64,000 nucleotides of DNA from Sabellastarte sp. h YS-2021 (lineage: Eukaryota; Annelida; Polychaeta; Sabellida; Sabellidae): the NCBI GenBank assembly GCA_964017235.1, contig OZ024929.1:107245793-107309792 (forward strand), given 5' to 3'. The stretch's first letter is position 1; every line of letters begins with the position of its first letter. A program made the translations under genes and the position numbers. Below the pieces are notes generated by a model that made no database searches, was not told where the DNA came from, and saw nothing but the letters and a program-made list of their open reading frames with translations. Shown here in pieces: positions 1-11,352 of the stretch.

Positions 1-834
1 AAATAATGTCTAAGAGAAAGATAATGCATGTAAAGATGAAGTATTAAAACAAGACAATTCAATAACAAGACAGCATTAATCAGTAAACTAAACATTACAA
101 CACTCTTTATCTACATCTGGCATGGCTGAATTATGGTTTAGATGTTTTGAATATTACCATGCATAAAGAAGTGGTAATACATTCAATGAATGCTTATGTG
201 TGGTGTTGGAGCAAAATCTGTGGCTGACTTGATGAAATTCCATCTGTTACAATGGGAAATTGTAAAAGTAAAATTCTTAATGAATTCTAATATGACTTTA
301 ACAGTGCTTAATCTGCATCAAAAGACAGACCCAAAGGTGCAACAAGATTTTAAACGTCAAGGTCACTACGACAAGGTCAAAGGTCAAATCAAGGTCACAC
401 CATGATGCTGCACACCTACAACCCCTAACCAATGTCCATACCAAGCATCAACTTCCTACACCTTACGGTTTCCTAGATATAGCCCGGACAAGATTTTATA
501 GGTCAAGGTCACTACGGCAAGGTCAAAGGTCAAATCAAGGTCACACCATGACATTGCACACCTACACCCCCTAACCAATGTACCTAGTAAGTATCAGCTT
601 CCTACACCTTACAGTTTCCGAGATATAGCCCGGACAAGATTTTATAGGTCAAGTTCACTATGGCAAGGTCAAATCAAGGTCAGACCATGACGTTGCACAC
701 CTACAACCCCTGGCCAATGTCCCTACCAAGTATCAACTTCCTACACCTTACGGTTTCTGAGGTACAGTCCGGACAAACTTTTTCCCGCCGCCCGCCCGAA
801 CACCATGGGTGAAAACAATACCCCGGGGTAAAAA
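1..834 (-). mobile_element. F1 element copy (F1-a), cut by the window edge
   Basis: Non-coding repeat element, read on the minus strand. It ends near 834 in a CCCCGGGGT remnant of the family's terminal hairpin, preceded by the family's conserved CACCATGGGTGAAAAC block. Inside are about three imperfect repeats of roughly 146 bp carrying AAGGTCAAAGGTCA-type words, and an array-free part (about 1-350) shared with the copies at 4139, 32798 and 47713. Complete copies show a terminal hairpin at one end and a subterminal inverted repeat plus small hairpin at the other, which resembles helentron-associated (HINE/pearl-like) elements. Family assignment is by structure only. Confidence 0.7.
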
Positions 835-1245
835 GTGCTTATAACTTGCTTATTCTTGCTCCCAAGGTTTGGGATGTCAAACCAACCTATACTTGTCTGA
901 ATTTCAGCTGCCATCTTGGATTTTTGCACAAATGGAATATGTCATTTATCTCGAAAATGGTAAGAGATAGTGATTTGGGGAAATTTTTGACCTCCAGGAA
1001 AAGGACTACCGATTTAGGACCTCTGAAAAATTGAGACTTTTCCGAATATTAGCTGCCATCTTGAATTTTGATGGAAATGGAAATTTTTGTTTTGAGCGAT
1101 TTGGGGCAAATTTTGGACCCCCTGGGTACTAAGGGCTACTTCTCTAGGACCACTGAAAAATTGAGACTTTTCCAAATTGGCATGTTGAATTTTTGTGGGA
1201 ATGGAAAATGTCATTAACCTCGAAAACTGTAACACAAAGAGGTAT
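835..1245. repeat. Imperfect tandem repeats
   Basis: About three diverged repeats sharing GAAAAATTGAGACTTTTCC and a GCCATCTTG word. The first part (840-895) matches the GGTTTGGGATGGTAAACCAACC array found at 9.1-10.1 kb and 43.5-44.0 kb, so the F1-a copy probably inserted into or beside such an array. No gene seen. Confidence 0.6.
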
Positions 1246-2159
1246 TTTGAGCAAACATTGGCTCCACTGGATAATAAGGACTTCTCCTTTAATTCTTGTG
1301 AATAATTTAAGAATTTTCTTCATTTCGGCTGCTGTTTATCTTCTTGAAAACAATGTTGTCCTTTTCCAGTGGATACATCTTGCATCTGGCCACAGATGCA
1401 TCTTTGGTCGCGTTTTTGTGTTGTAATTATTTTAAGATAGCTTCAGTAAAATACAGGCTTTTCAGTAAACTACGAAAAATATTATTTCAAGTTTTTATAT
1501 TTTACCGTCACAGATACGTTGTTTAAAAGCTCTGTTTATTGTCGTATTGCATTTAAGGTAAGCTTTCAGTTTTATATTCAGTATTGGCTTGCCATTTTGT
1601 ATCACATAAACTTTTCATGGCAAGAAATGCAGATGCTAGTGTATTTGTGGTCTTGTTTAGGAGTTATAACCTGTATGTAGAATTCCTTCCTCTAGAAATA
1701 TTTTCCAGAAATCCTATTTGTATGCTATGTAGTCGATTATATTGGTTTTTTTCTCTTTTCTTTTTCAGGTATTTGAAGATGTTATCAACATATTTTCCTA
1801 ATCTTTGGAAGATCAGAAATACAAGCACTTTTGTATTAAATTTTCATTTCAACATGACATAACCTCTGGTTGTTCATTATTTGGGTTTTTTTATTGCATC
1901 TGTATATTGTGTCTCACTTTTTCTTGCACCTTTATGGCACATAATCATCAAGTCTGTCACTAAATTATTGATTAATATTATGTGCATTGTTGTCTCTTGT
2001 ATTGTTTATGTATATCCATTAAAGATCTATTTTATGTATACGGGTGTATTACTAATATTGAGTATTTGTCTCCAACTAAAGGTGTACAATATTTCTCTTG
2101 TTGTAAATTTTAAGAGATACAATACAATATTTCTCATGTTGTAAATTTTAAGAGATAAC
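1246..2159. other. AT-rich intergenic stretch without a gene
   Basis: Only short open frames of low complexity are present. A directly repeated block of about 35 bp (ACAATATTTCTC followed by TTGTAAATTTTAAGAGATA) occurs twice at about 2088-2157. I see no coding, RNA or transposon signature. Confidence 0.5.
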
Positions 2160-3140
2160 ATTTAATTACGTTAAAAGTGAAAGGCAAACCAAACTAGAAG
2201 ATCGCTTGCAAAACAAAGACTTTTTGCGTCCCAAAAAGGAGAAATAATGGCTGCTTAATCATGTAAGGGTCAAAAATTTCGTCAAAATCTGGCATGGTTT
2301 TTGAGATACAAGCATTTTTGTGTTTTGCATTTTTGAAAAAAATTTGAAAATTCCAAATGGCCGCCTTTTTTGGCAAGTGAAAAATTCTTTAAAACTTAGA
2401 AAGGCTAGTCTTCAAAGACTCCTGTGGATCAAAAATTTTGGTGAAATCACTCTATGTCGCTCTGTTTTCGAGATACAAGCATTTTTTGTGTTTTTCAATT
2501 TTTGCGAAAAATTCAAAATGGCCACCATTTTTTGTGGGACAAAAAATTTTTGAAATAGGGTCAGCTACTCAGCAGAATTACCAAACGGGTCTAAAATTTT
2601 GTCGAAATGGCTCTGTCTGTCATGGTTTTCGAGATACAAGCATTTTTTTTAAAAATTCGAAAATTCATAATGGCCGCCATTTTTGGTATGTGAAATATTC
2701 ATTGAAACTTGAAAAGCCTTCACAAATACCCTGTGGGTCAAGAAGTTTGTCGAAATTGCTCTATCTTGCACAGTTTTTGAGATACAAGCATTTTTGTGTT
2801 TTGCGATTTTTGGTAAAAATTCAAAATGGCCGCCATTTTTGGCGGGACAAAATTTTTTTGAAAACTGGGTCACCTACTCCGAAGAATTACCCTGTGGGTC
2901 AAAAATTGCGTTGAAATTGCTCTATTTAGCACGGTTTTCGAGATACAAGTACTTTTGTGTTTTGCGATTTCTGCGAAAAATTTTGTATTTTTGTCAAGAA
3001 TTCAAATATTGAATATGACCCCCATTTTTGGGGAGGGGAAATTTTTTTGAAAATTGGACAGTAGTTTCTTTAGATACCCTGTGGGTCGAAAATTTTGACA
3101 AAATCACTCCATCTCACTTGGTTAGGGAGATACAAGCAGT
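2160..3140 (+). repeat. Tandem array, about 160-bp monomer, ATGGCCGCC-type
   Basis: Six diverged monomers. Each carries a GAGATACAAGCATTTTTGTG block, then AAAATGGCCGCCATTTTTGG, then CCTGTGGGTCAAAAATT. Spacing of GAGATACAAGC words (about 2304, 2469, 2630, 2779, 2938, 3128) gives a period of about 150-190 bp. The same monomer type occurs in the F2 elements at 19.3-19.7 kb and 55.4-56.0 kb. Open frames here are periodic shadows. Confidence 0.8.
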
Positions 3141-4138
3141 TTTCTGGTTTACTTGTTAAGAAAATTGTTAATGCTTAATTAATCATCAATAGCTCAGTCA
3201 TTTCTTAACGTATCCCTGCCAAAAGGGTTAATGTTGCCCAGATCTTTATATGAGGAAGGTATTTGGTAAATTTCAGGTGGATAGATAAAATGCTTCATAA
3301 GTTATCATCTGGACAAGGACACCCTTCCAAAAAACGCATTTTTTACCTCTCTGATTGGTGAAAAATGTCATCGCAGCATATTCAGAAAAATTTCCCAGGG
3401 CTACTGCATACACCTGCCAAATATGAAAAGAATCCGCCGTATGGCTGCGAAGCTATTGAGAAAAGAAAATGTGGATCCGGCGGAGTCGCTTCTCCCATAT
3501 ACAAACAAGCGTCCCACAAGGGACGCTTAATTATTTATCCCACAAAGATGATTGAAGTGTTTTGGGATAAGATAAGATGGGATAAGATTTCCAGTTCATG
3601 TTAACATTTTTCTTTATTTGTATCTTTTATTAGTAGTTTTGTCATACGTTTTCGCAAAACAATTTTTAAGTTAAATGAGTGGCTAGAAACTTCTAAATTG
3701 TTTCAGTATTTAGGGTAAAACTAGTTTTCATTTTAGAGAGACACAATGTTCATGCACTAACAGTGTTTTAATTGTGTATTGTACATGTAGTGCGGGTGTC
3801 ATTTATTTTTGTCATTCCCACATGAATGATCAGGGAAGCAATAGTTTGAGTGTAGGAAACAACACAAATTCTCCATGTATTGATAACTTGAAAACCACCA
3901 TACTCTTGTTTGTAAGGTGCATCTTACATGAATTTAAATATGGTTTGAACTTTGAAGTATTTAAAAAAGAAGATAGATGTTGACAAGGCTATGGAGACCT
4001 TCATATATTACGTTTCATATACTAGCAAAAAAAAAAAAAAAAGATATATTGTTAATTATTCTTCGATTAAGTATATATTGTGCAATAACCATGTATCTGG
4101 GTTGCTTTCTGCTGCATGCCCATATTTCAATTATTTTT
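3141..4138. other. Non-coding stretch with a terminal-type hairpin
   Basis: A hairpin lies at 3507-3528 (AAGCGTCCC, 4-nt loop, GGGACGCTT), followed by an AT-rich tail. Such hairpins mark the ends of the other array-bearing elements in the window, so 2160-3540 may be one further element family. From 3600 to 4138 there is AT-rich sequence with no recognisable gene and a 15-16 nt A-run near 4026. Confidence 0.45.
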
Positions 4139-5207
4139 ACCCCACAGCCCTTAAGGGCTGTCGGGGTATTGTTTTCACCCATGGTGTCCGGTTGGGCAGG
4201 TGGGTGGGCAGCGGGGAAAAGTTTGTCCAAACTGTAAGGTGTAGGAAGTTGATACTTGGTAGGGACATTGGTTAGGGGGTGTAGGTGTGCAACGTCATGG
4301 TGGAACCTTGATTTGATGTTTGACCTTGCTGTAGTGACCTTGACCTATAAAATCTTGCCGGGCTATATCTCGGAAACTGTAAGGTGTACGAAGTTGATAC
4401 TTGGTACGGACATTGGTTAGGGAGTGTAGGTGTGCAACATCATGGTGTGACCTTGATTTGACCTTTGACCTTGCTTGGTAGGGACATTGGTTAGGGGGTG
4501 TAGGTGTGCAACGTCATGGTGTGACCTTGATATGATGTTTGACCTTGCTGTAGTGACCTTCACCTATAAAATCTTGTCCGGGCTATATCTTGGAAACCGT
4601 AAGGTGTAGGAAGTTGATGGTAGGGACATTGGTTAGGGGTTGTAGGTGTGCAGCATCATGGTGTGACCTTGATTTGACCTTGTCGTAGTGACCTTGACCT
4701 TTAAAATCTTGTTGCACCTTTGGGTCTGTCTTTTGATGCAGATTAAGCACTGTTAAAGTCATTATATTAGAATTCATTAATAATTTTACTTTTACAACTT
4801 CCCATTGTGACAGATGGAATTTCATCAAGTGAGCCACAGATTTTGCTCCAACACCACACATAAGCATTCATTGAATGTATTACCACTTCTGTATGCATGG
4901 TAATATTCAAAACATCTAAACCATAATTCGGCCATGCCAGATGTAGATAAAGAGTGTCTTAATGTTTAGTTTACGATTAATGCTGTCATCTTGTTATTGA
5001 ATTGTCTTGTTTTAATACTTTATCTATACATGCATTATCTTTCTCTTAGACATTATTTTCTCTATTTAAACATTGTTTGGACCTTTATACAACTGACAGT
5101 GCTCTGAAAGTATCCTGAACTTTGTACTGATACAGTACTTCTATATCTCATGGTGTTAAAAATACTTCCCTAGGCTGTGGGGTATGGGCATCGCTGATTC
5201 TATTTTT
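4139..5207 (+). mobile_element. F1 element copy (F1-b), complete
   Basis: Starts directly after TTTTT with a perfect hairpin (ACAGCCCTTAAGGGCTGT) flanked by CCCC and CGGGG. Imperfect repeats of about 146 bp follow (GTAAGGTGTAGGAAGTTGAT, TTTGACCTTTGACCTTG). Then comes an array-free 3' part, and the element ends with subterminal repeat GGCTGTGGGGTA (inverse of the start), a GCATCGCTGATTC mini-hairpin and a T-run. No target-site duplication is visible and both boundaries are T-runs, as expected for helentron-like insertion between Ts. It encodes no protein. A 94-codon minus-strand frame at the 3' part recurs in other copies only because the DNA is conserved. Confidence 0.75.
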
Positions 5208-6278
5208 TCCAAAATATATTTCTTGGAAAATAACGAAAAGACTCGGTCAGCCATTTTGAACAAGCATTTTAACAAGTCTGTTCTGTACTATTGATGTAAG
5301 GATTTAAGAATTAAAAAATTAATTACACTAAGAATTTTGTTTGAAAACTTTGTGCAACTCTGTGATAAAGGGACATTCCAAAAAATGTTCAAGGTCATCA
5401 TTTTGGGAACAAAGTTATGTGTTATTTTCTGGTACTGAATATGTTAAAACAAAGTAGATACCATAAAGCTTGTTTCTGAAAATACTTTAAAAATAAGTTG
5501 TGAAGTAAGATGTTTATCAGTATAGGGAGAATTTTTATAAATAAACTACAGAGATCAAAAACATCTCTAACAAAACTGGACTTTTCTTTGGCTCTTAGTC
5601 AACAGATAGAAATTAAAGACAAGAAATATCTTGTGTTTAGGCCTGAAAAAAAGACATGACATTTTTTGTGGCAAAAACGAAGATTTCTCCAAGATATTTG
5701 CTGATTCCATTCATCCACCAGTTAAATATATAGGTACTGAATCCGTGGGTAATGTAATGGTATCTATAGGGTGGATTCAGGTCCATTGCACCTCTGCCAT
5801 ATAAAGTTCCTTCTGATAACTCACAAACACATCAACACTTTCTTCTCTCACATGGTACGCCCGTTAAGGATGAACAAAGGAACATACCCAGTTCCCAGTA
5901 ATAAAGAACTTGTAGTCGCCTGAAGATCATAAATGTACCTTCGGCCACTTTAAGCCCTTAGGTCACAAATCGAGACGATAAGCTAAATGTTTACGTGAAA
6001 GCAAAATATGTTCTTGCATTTGTGAAAGAATCAAGACTTAATGTAGAGACTAAAACTGTGTTTGAGGCACATAAAGATCCCCCATATGAGGGCCCCCTTT
6101 TTTTCTCTGAAACATTTGAGGTCTTTGGTTTAATTTTAAGGTGTCCTTAGGACCTCATATGACCATATGAGATCCAGTTTATTTTTTTGCCGCTCCAGGC
6201 TGTGATATTCTATGAATCCTGATTGTTGCGTTCCTAATTTCAATTTTGTTAGCTAATCTTACTTGACAGTATGGTAGT
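5208..6278. other. Non-coding, no gene recognised
   Basis: No long open frame, RNA gene or repeat array. A short word pair GACATTCC/GGACATTCC and mixed AT-rich sequence are all I see. It ends at the target-site duplication of the SINE that follows. Confidence 0.4.
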
Positions 6279-6293
6279 TTTTGTTGGTATGGA

Positions 6294-6438
6294 TAAAATT
6301 TGGGATTTTAGGTCCAACTCGGCCAGGGTCATATTGAGACAGGCCCTCAGCCCTGCCATTTGTGGGTATTAAACCCACACAGAGGTGACAGCCTGTGAAC
6401 TGATGCCAAACTTGCTGACCACTAGGCCACCGAGGACC
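6294..6438 (-). mobile_element. tRNA-derived SINE, older copy
   Basis: Read on the minus strand it begins GGTCCTCGGTGGCCTAGTGG, an A-box-like tRNA start. A degenerate B box follows (GGTTTAATACCCAC), then the family 3' body (CAATATGACCCTGGC form). It is flanked by a perfect 15-bp target-site duplication, TTTTGTTGGTATGGA, at 6279-6293 and 6439-6453. It is the same family as the copy at 40453-40606 and more diverged. The internal pol III promoter is damaged (B box lacks GGTTCGA), so it is probably inactive. Confidence 0.88.
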
Positions 6439-6453
6439 TTTTGTTGGTATGGA

Positions 6454-6760
6454 AGGAAAAATACAGATTTAAGTCCTCAATAACACATCAAGTTACAGGA
6501 TCAAAAGCATCATTGCTTTTCAGCAGCTGAAACTTTTGAGTCAAGTGTCTTGGGTTGTTAAAGGATAATGTGAAGGTAGAAGTTGTGTCCTATAAAATAT
6601 ATCCCCAAATGTGACCTGGTATAATGTAACAGAGAATTCAGTTATTCTGAAATGACTGGTGATAACACCTAAGAAATCTTTCTGTATGCCAAACTCATAA
6701 GTGAATTAATAAATGTAAACCCTGTTTGATCCTGAAGTAGGGGTGAAAGAAAAATGTGAT
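6454..6760. other. Short non-coding spacer
   Basis: AT-rich sequence between the SINE and the next hairpin-ended repeat. I see no gene or repeat in it. Confidence 0.4.
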
Positions 6761-7567
6761 TGTATCCCCGGACGAAAGTCGGGGATACTTAGGATTCAGT
6801 ACGGTCACGCCGCCGCCGCAGAGATTTCCTTTTGGACGCGATAACTTAAAAAATATTTTAGTTAGAACTTTCAAATTTGGTATGTGGGTATATATGGGCA
6901 ATGCCACGAACGCTATTGTTTTGTGACCTTGACCTTCAATCTCAAGGTCACTGGTGGCCTCTTAAAGGTCAGATTATGTCCTCTGTAAGCATGCAGAAAT
7001 TTGACCTTGAAGCTCTTCATTGAAGGTCATCCACTGACCGCCAAAGTACCTGACCGAGGGTCATTTTTGGCCTTTTTGGAGATATTTTCACACTTAATGC
7101 GGACTATATTGCATGGAAACTATTGAAAATGGCTTTGGAGGTTGAGTACATGATGGACTTCTACCATCCAGGCTTACTGGTTACAGATCTTCATTTAAGG
7201 TCATCCACTGACCGCCAAAGTACCTGACCAAGGGTCATTTTTGGCAAATTTGGAGACATTTTCACACTTAATGCTGACTACATTGCATGGAAACTATTGA
7301 AAATGGCTTTGGAGGTTGAGTACATGATGGAGTACCAGCATCCAGGCTTACCGGTTACAGATCTTCATTTAAGGTCATCCACTGACCGCCAAAGTACCTG
7401 ACCGAGGGTCATTTTTGGCCCTCTGTTTGTTTGTTTGTGAACAAGATACCTCAAAAACTGACAGATGGATTTTGATGAAATTTTCAGGATATGTCCAAAA
7501 TGGTAAAAGGAAGATATGATTAAATTTTGGGAGTGATCCGGATCACTTTATGGATCTTCTGGATCCA
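6761..7567 (+). repeat. F4 repeat element, left part
   Basis: Begins with a hairpin TATCCCCGG ACGAAAG TCGGGGATA. It continues into about three 165-bp repeats (CATCCACTGACCGCCAAAGT, ATTTTGGCC, GCATGGAAACTATTGAAAAT) and then into the GTGATCCGGATCAC / TGGATCTTCTGGATCCA array. That array resumes at 17515 after the interruption by the TIR element at 7568-17514. Several TGACCTTGACCTT words are present. No coding content. Confidence 0.65.
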
Positions 7568-7949
7568 CAGGCATCCCAGGGGAACCTTTTAAAAAGGTTT
7601 TAGCCTTTTTTTTGCTAAAAAAACCTTTTTTTTCTCATTTTTTCAAGAAAAACCTTTTTTTAAGCTGAAAAATGGCGTGAAAACCTTTTTTAGCCTTTTT
7701 TTTAAGCTAAAACCTTTTTTTCTCCAGTAGTCAAATTTGTCGATGAAAATTTAATTTTATTGTTCATACTTTTTATGTGTATGTAGCTATAATTTAGTGT
7801 TTCAGACTATTTGACTTCTGTGCAGATCATACAGTGAAGTTGCCATTGTGATACCAACAAAATGTTTGGTCTGAGAGAGGAGTTAACAGTCTGAAACAGC
7901 AGTAATCAGTCTCCAAGAATGCCTAAAACATAGGAAGATATACATTTGT

Positions 7950-8230
7950 TATATGTTCCCAGAAGAAAGTCGGGGATTTACTGGTTTCACATTTGTTGCA
8001 CTGCCACTGTATGTTTTGTGTGGGCGATAACTCAAAAACACTTTCATGGATTCATTCCAACTTGGCACACACATGTATTTGGAGATGAACCATAACCTAA
8101 GGGTTTCCACAATGGAAGCAGGGACAAATTTTATGAGCTTTTTCCCACATTAGGCCTTATAGCTTTTAAACTTTGTCCCTCACATGTTCTTTTTCCATAT
8201 GCCAAAAATCAAGGCTTTAAGTTGACATTG
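7950..8230. repeat. Diverged F4-type start
   Basis: Contains an AGAAAGTCGGGGATTTAC block and a GGGCGATAACTCAAAAAC block that parallel the start of the F4 repeat at 6761 (hairpin, then GCGATAACTTAAAAAA). The hairpin is degraded. It lies inside the TIR-bounded element, so it either belongs to it or inserted into it. Confidence 0.4.
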
Positions 8231-8464
8231 AACCTGTGCATGTTACTCAAAGACCCTGTCTGAGGGACTTTTTTTTGTTTTTTTTTCACAAATTGTGCTT
8301 TCTATTTTTGAAATTGCAAAGTCTGACAGCCTCAAAGTGTACTAATATAAATTGTATGTGTGACCTTTGTGTGGAAAATTTTAACTCTGTAGTTTACTTT
8401 TATACACGTTTACAACTTTAATGCAGCACTACATAGCTAAAATCTCAGTTTTTTCTTTTCATAT

Positions 8465-9010
8465 ATGACAGTGTTTCTTGTTTCCCCTCTAGAGGTATTC
8501 ATAACAATAAAATCTTGGCATGGGAATATTTTTGTCCTCATTTTGAAAAAGAAGATGGCCATCACAGGAGTTTTTCGACTTTTCAGCAGGGAGTTTTGTT
8601 GGCCCTCTAGAACAAAGGGTATTACAGTGAAGAGATGTCAAATTTGCAGGATATCTTCATCATTACAAAATCTTGGCTGGAAATATTTTTGGTCTCATTT
8701 TGAAAAAACAAGATGGCTACCACAGGGTTTTCTTTGGCATCATGAAAAGTGCTTATTGTATTCACCGGCCGCATCCGGTGGATACTTTAGTTTAGCGTTC
8801 ACTACGCCACACGTAGAGAGATTTTCGGTGTTAACGTTCTAAGATGAAAACTACATCAGCTAGGTTCACCAAATTTGCAGGATATCTTCATTGGGGGGTA
8901 AGCTTCTCTGGGAAGGAAATGAGCCTCATTCTGAAAAACAAGATGGCTGCCGCAGGCATTTCTTTGAAAATTATCTACATTTTTCTACTGGCTGTTTCTC
9001 AAAAGTAGAA
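8465..9010. repeat. Diverged repeats with AAGATGGC motif and a hairpin
   Basis: Three diverged units carry a CTCATTTTGAAAAA block followed by AAGATGGCYRCC and CACAGG. A matching unit occurs at 43440-43500 inside the F3 element. Between units two and three a CACCGG CCGCAT CCGGTG hairpin (about 8763-8780) marks the end of another short element. The open frames crossing this area are low-complexity and not credible genes. Confidence 0.55.
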
Positions 9011-9039
9011 GGTTGAATGTCTTCATAGGTGATATGTAT

Positions 9040-10150
9040 AACAGATATATATGTCCTCTACAACCTTGCAGACATTTGACCTTGAAGCTCTTAATTCAAG
9101 GTCATCCATGGAGTGCCAAAGTAACCCACATGTGGACTTTAAAAGTGGTTATATCTCCCTTATTATTGGTCCTAGAGGTTTGCAGTGTGAAACCATCCTA
9201 CAGGAAATCATGTGCTGCGTATCTTTTGATGTGGTCAGGTTTGACCTTGGACCCCTCATTCAAGGTCAAATGAGGATAGCCAAACTTAAAAGCGCTTATA
9301 ACTCGCTTATTATTGGTCCTAGAGGTTTGGGATGGTAAACCAACCTATAGGAAATCATGGGCTGGGAATCTTTTGATGTGGTCAGATTTGACCTTGGGCG
9401 GGTCCTGCAAGGTCAAATGAAGATAGCCAAAGTTAAAAGTGCTTAAGCTCGCTTATTATTGGTCCCAAAGGTTTGGGATGGTAAACCAACCTATAGGAAA
9501 TCATGGGCTGGGAATCCTTTTGATGTGGTCAGATTTGACCTTGGACCCCTCCTTCAAGGTCAAACAAGGAGAGCCAAACTGAAAATCACTTATAACTTGC
9601 TTATTATTGGTCCTAGAGGTTTGGGGTGGTAACCCAACCTATAGGAAATCATGGGCTGGGAATCTTCTGGTGTGGTTGGATTTGACCTTGGGCCCCTTCT
9701 TCAGAGTCAAACAATTATAGCCAAGTTATAGCTAAGTGCTTATAACTCACTTATTATTGGTCCTAGAGGTTTGGGATGGTAAAGCAACTTATAGGAAATC
9801 ATGGGCTGGGAATCTTTTGATGTGGTCAGATTTGACCTTGGGCGGGTCCTGCAAAGTCAAATGAAGATAGCCAAAGTTAAAAGTGCTTAAGCTCGCTTGT
9901 TGTTGGTCCTATAGGTTTGCAATTTGAAACCAGCCTATAGGAAATCATGGGCTAGGAATCTTCTGATGTAGTGAGATTTTACCGTGGACCCTCCTTCATG
10001 GTCAAACGAGAATAGGGAAATTTAAAGTGCTTTTAGCTCACTTATTATTGGTCCTAGATGTTGACATTATGAAATCAACCTATAGGAAACCATTAGCTGG
10101 GGATCGTCTGATGTGGTCAGATTTGACCTTGGGCCCCTGCTTCAAGGTGG
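9040..10150 (+). repeat. Tandem array, 148-bp monomer
   Basis: About seven monomers spaced 146-150 bp, seen at each TTATTATTGGTCCTAGAGG word (near 9171, 9318, 9464, 9612, 9762, 9908, 10053). Each carries CCTATAGGAAATCATGGGCT and an outward-facing pair TTTGACCTTGG ... CTTCAAGGTCAAA. The same satellite fills the right part of the F3 element (43.5-44.06 kb). Confidence 0.85.
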
Positions 10151-11008
10151 AACGTGATTGTTTATGTGAGATTTTTCCTATTTTTGTTTAGTCTTGCTAA
10201 ACTAACATAAACTAAGTTTTTTTTACTTGTGAACTTTACCACTTTTTATGTAAAACATGTTAAAATTTAAGTTTTCTAGCTGTAATCCTTATTGAGTATT
10301 GAGAGCATTTAAATTTAAACCAGAACTTGATCTGTGTATTGTGACAAATTTCAGCTTTTTTTGGCAACCTTTTCCTTTCAGTGTCTACTTTTCCCCCTTG
10401 TATGAAATGCATTTTGGCATACATATTCCTTAGGGATATATCCCTCAATGAGTGGTGCTTCTGTTTGCATAAACAGTGGGGATGGGGGTGGGGATGTTGG
10501 GTAGTAGTAGATACTGTGACATTTATGTGTTTGCCTTTGATGCATGTGTGTATGTTATTTTTTCTATATGTGAGAAAGGAATCCAAAATTCTTGAGATAT
10601 TAGTCAATCTCCTAAGATCTAATCACAGTATTTTATATTTAATCTCTTCACTAATAAAGGAATACAATCCCTACAAAACTTTTGTGCTACTGTTTTAGAA
10701 TATACAGAAAAGCATTTAAGGATCAATCTTATCATTGCATTGGGACTGACCCCAAAATAATGAAAAAATGATTTATAATACCTGTGAATCACACAAAGTG
10801 GGTGCTACAAAAATACCCAATGTCTGTGGTGTGAGAGATGGTCTGTCTGTCTTGATATATGTTATTGCGAGTTGTCGCAATTTAGTTTTTATTGGTAGAA
10901 GGTAAATCCAGACTCTCTCTTTCAAAAGTTATTCTTATGGCCTTAAAACTTTCCAAGTGATTGTATCTTTTAGAACTGCTACAGTGTATTTTAAAACAAC
11001 GCGAGTGC
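10151..11008. other. AT-rich stretch without a gene
   Basis: Two overlapping antiparallel open frames of about 105-115 codons occur at 10260-10698, but neither has a recognisable domain and their composition follows the AT-rich DNA. A TTGCGA GTTG TCGCAA hairpin lies near 10865. This is the left flank of the DIRS-1 insertion. Confidence 0.4.
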
Positions 11009-11011
11009 AAT

Positions 11012-11202
11012 TTTTATTGCGTTAATACATCCTATCCAATGGACAATAGCTTATCCGGTCGGCGCGGACCGGCCCGCCAAACGTCAGAAAAAGACGTCCT
11101 GTGTCTCCACCGGCTAGGCCGGCCCAGTGGTGTGCACTCGCCAGATGGCGTGTCGTACTTCCTTCCTGTCTAGACAGAGTGACGTCATAGCATCTTTTTC
11201 GT
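11012..11202 (+). repeat. DIRS-1 5' inverted terminal repeat
   Basis: Begins ATTGCGTTAATACATCC and matches the reverse complement of 17197-17412 from CCAATGGACA onward (CTTATCCGGTCGGCGCGG ... TCTTTTTCGTT). Its outermost 20 or so bases differ from the 3' repeat, which is the usual asymmetry of DIRS termini. Confidence 0.9.
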
Positions 11203-11352
11203 TTGGCGCATGTGTGTTGTGCACGAATTTTATGAGTTTACAAACCTTCACAGAATTTTCACATTTTTCTTTAGAGTGTGACTTTTATTATTTATATAAT
11301 TGTTCAAGAGTGTGTATAGATCATTTTGGACTATCTTTTGTTACGGATCGTC

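Noticed and set aside
3365-3604. 79-codon frame starting MSSQHIQKNF
   Set aside because: It spans a terminal-type hairpin and repeat DNA; no recognisable protein.
10260-10698. Overlapping antiparallel frames of 115 and 105 codons
   Set aside because: No domain, AT-driven composition, no support from a second copy.
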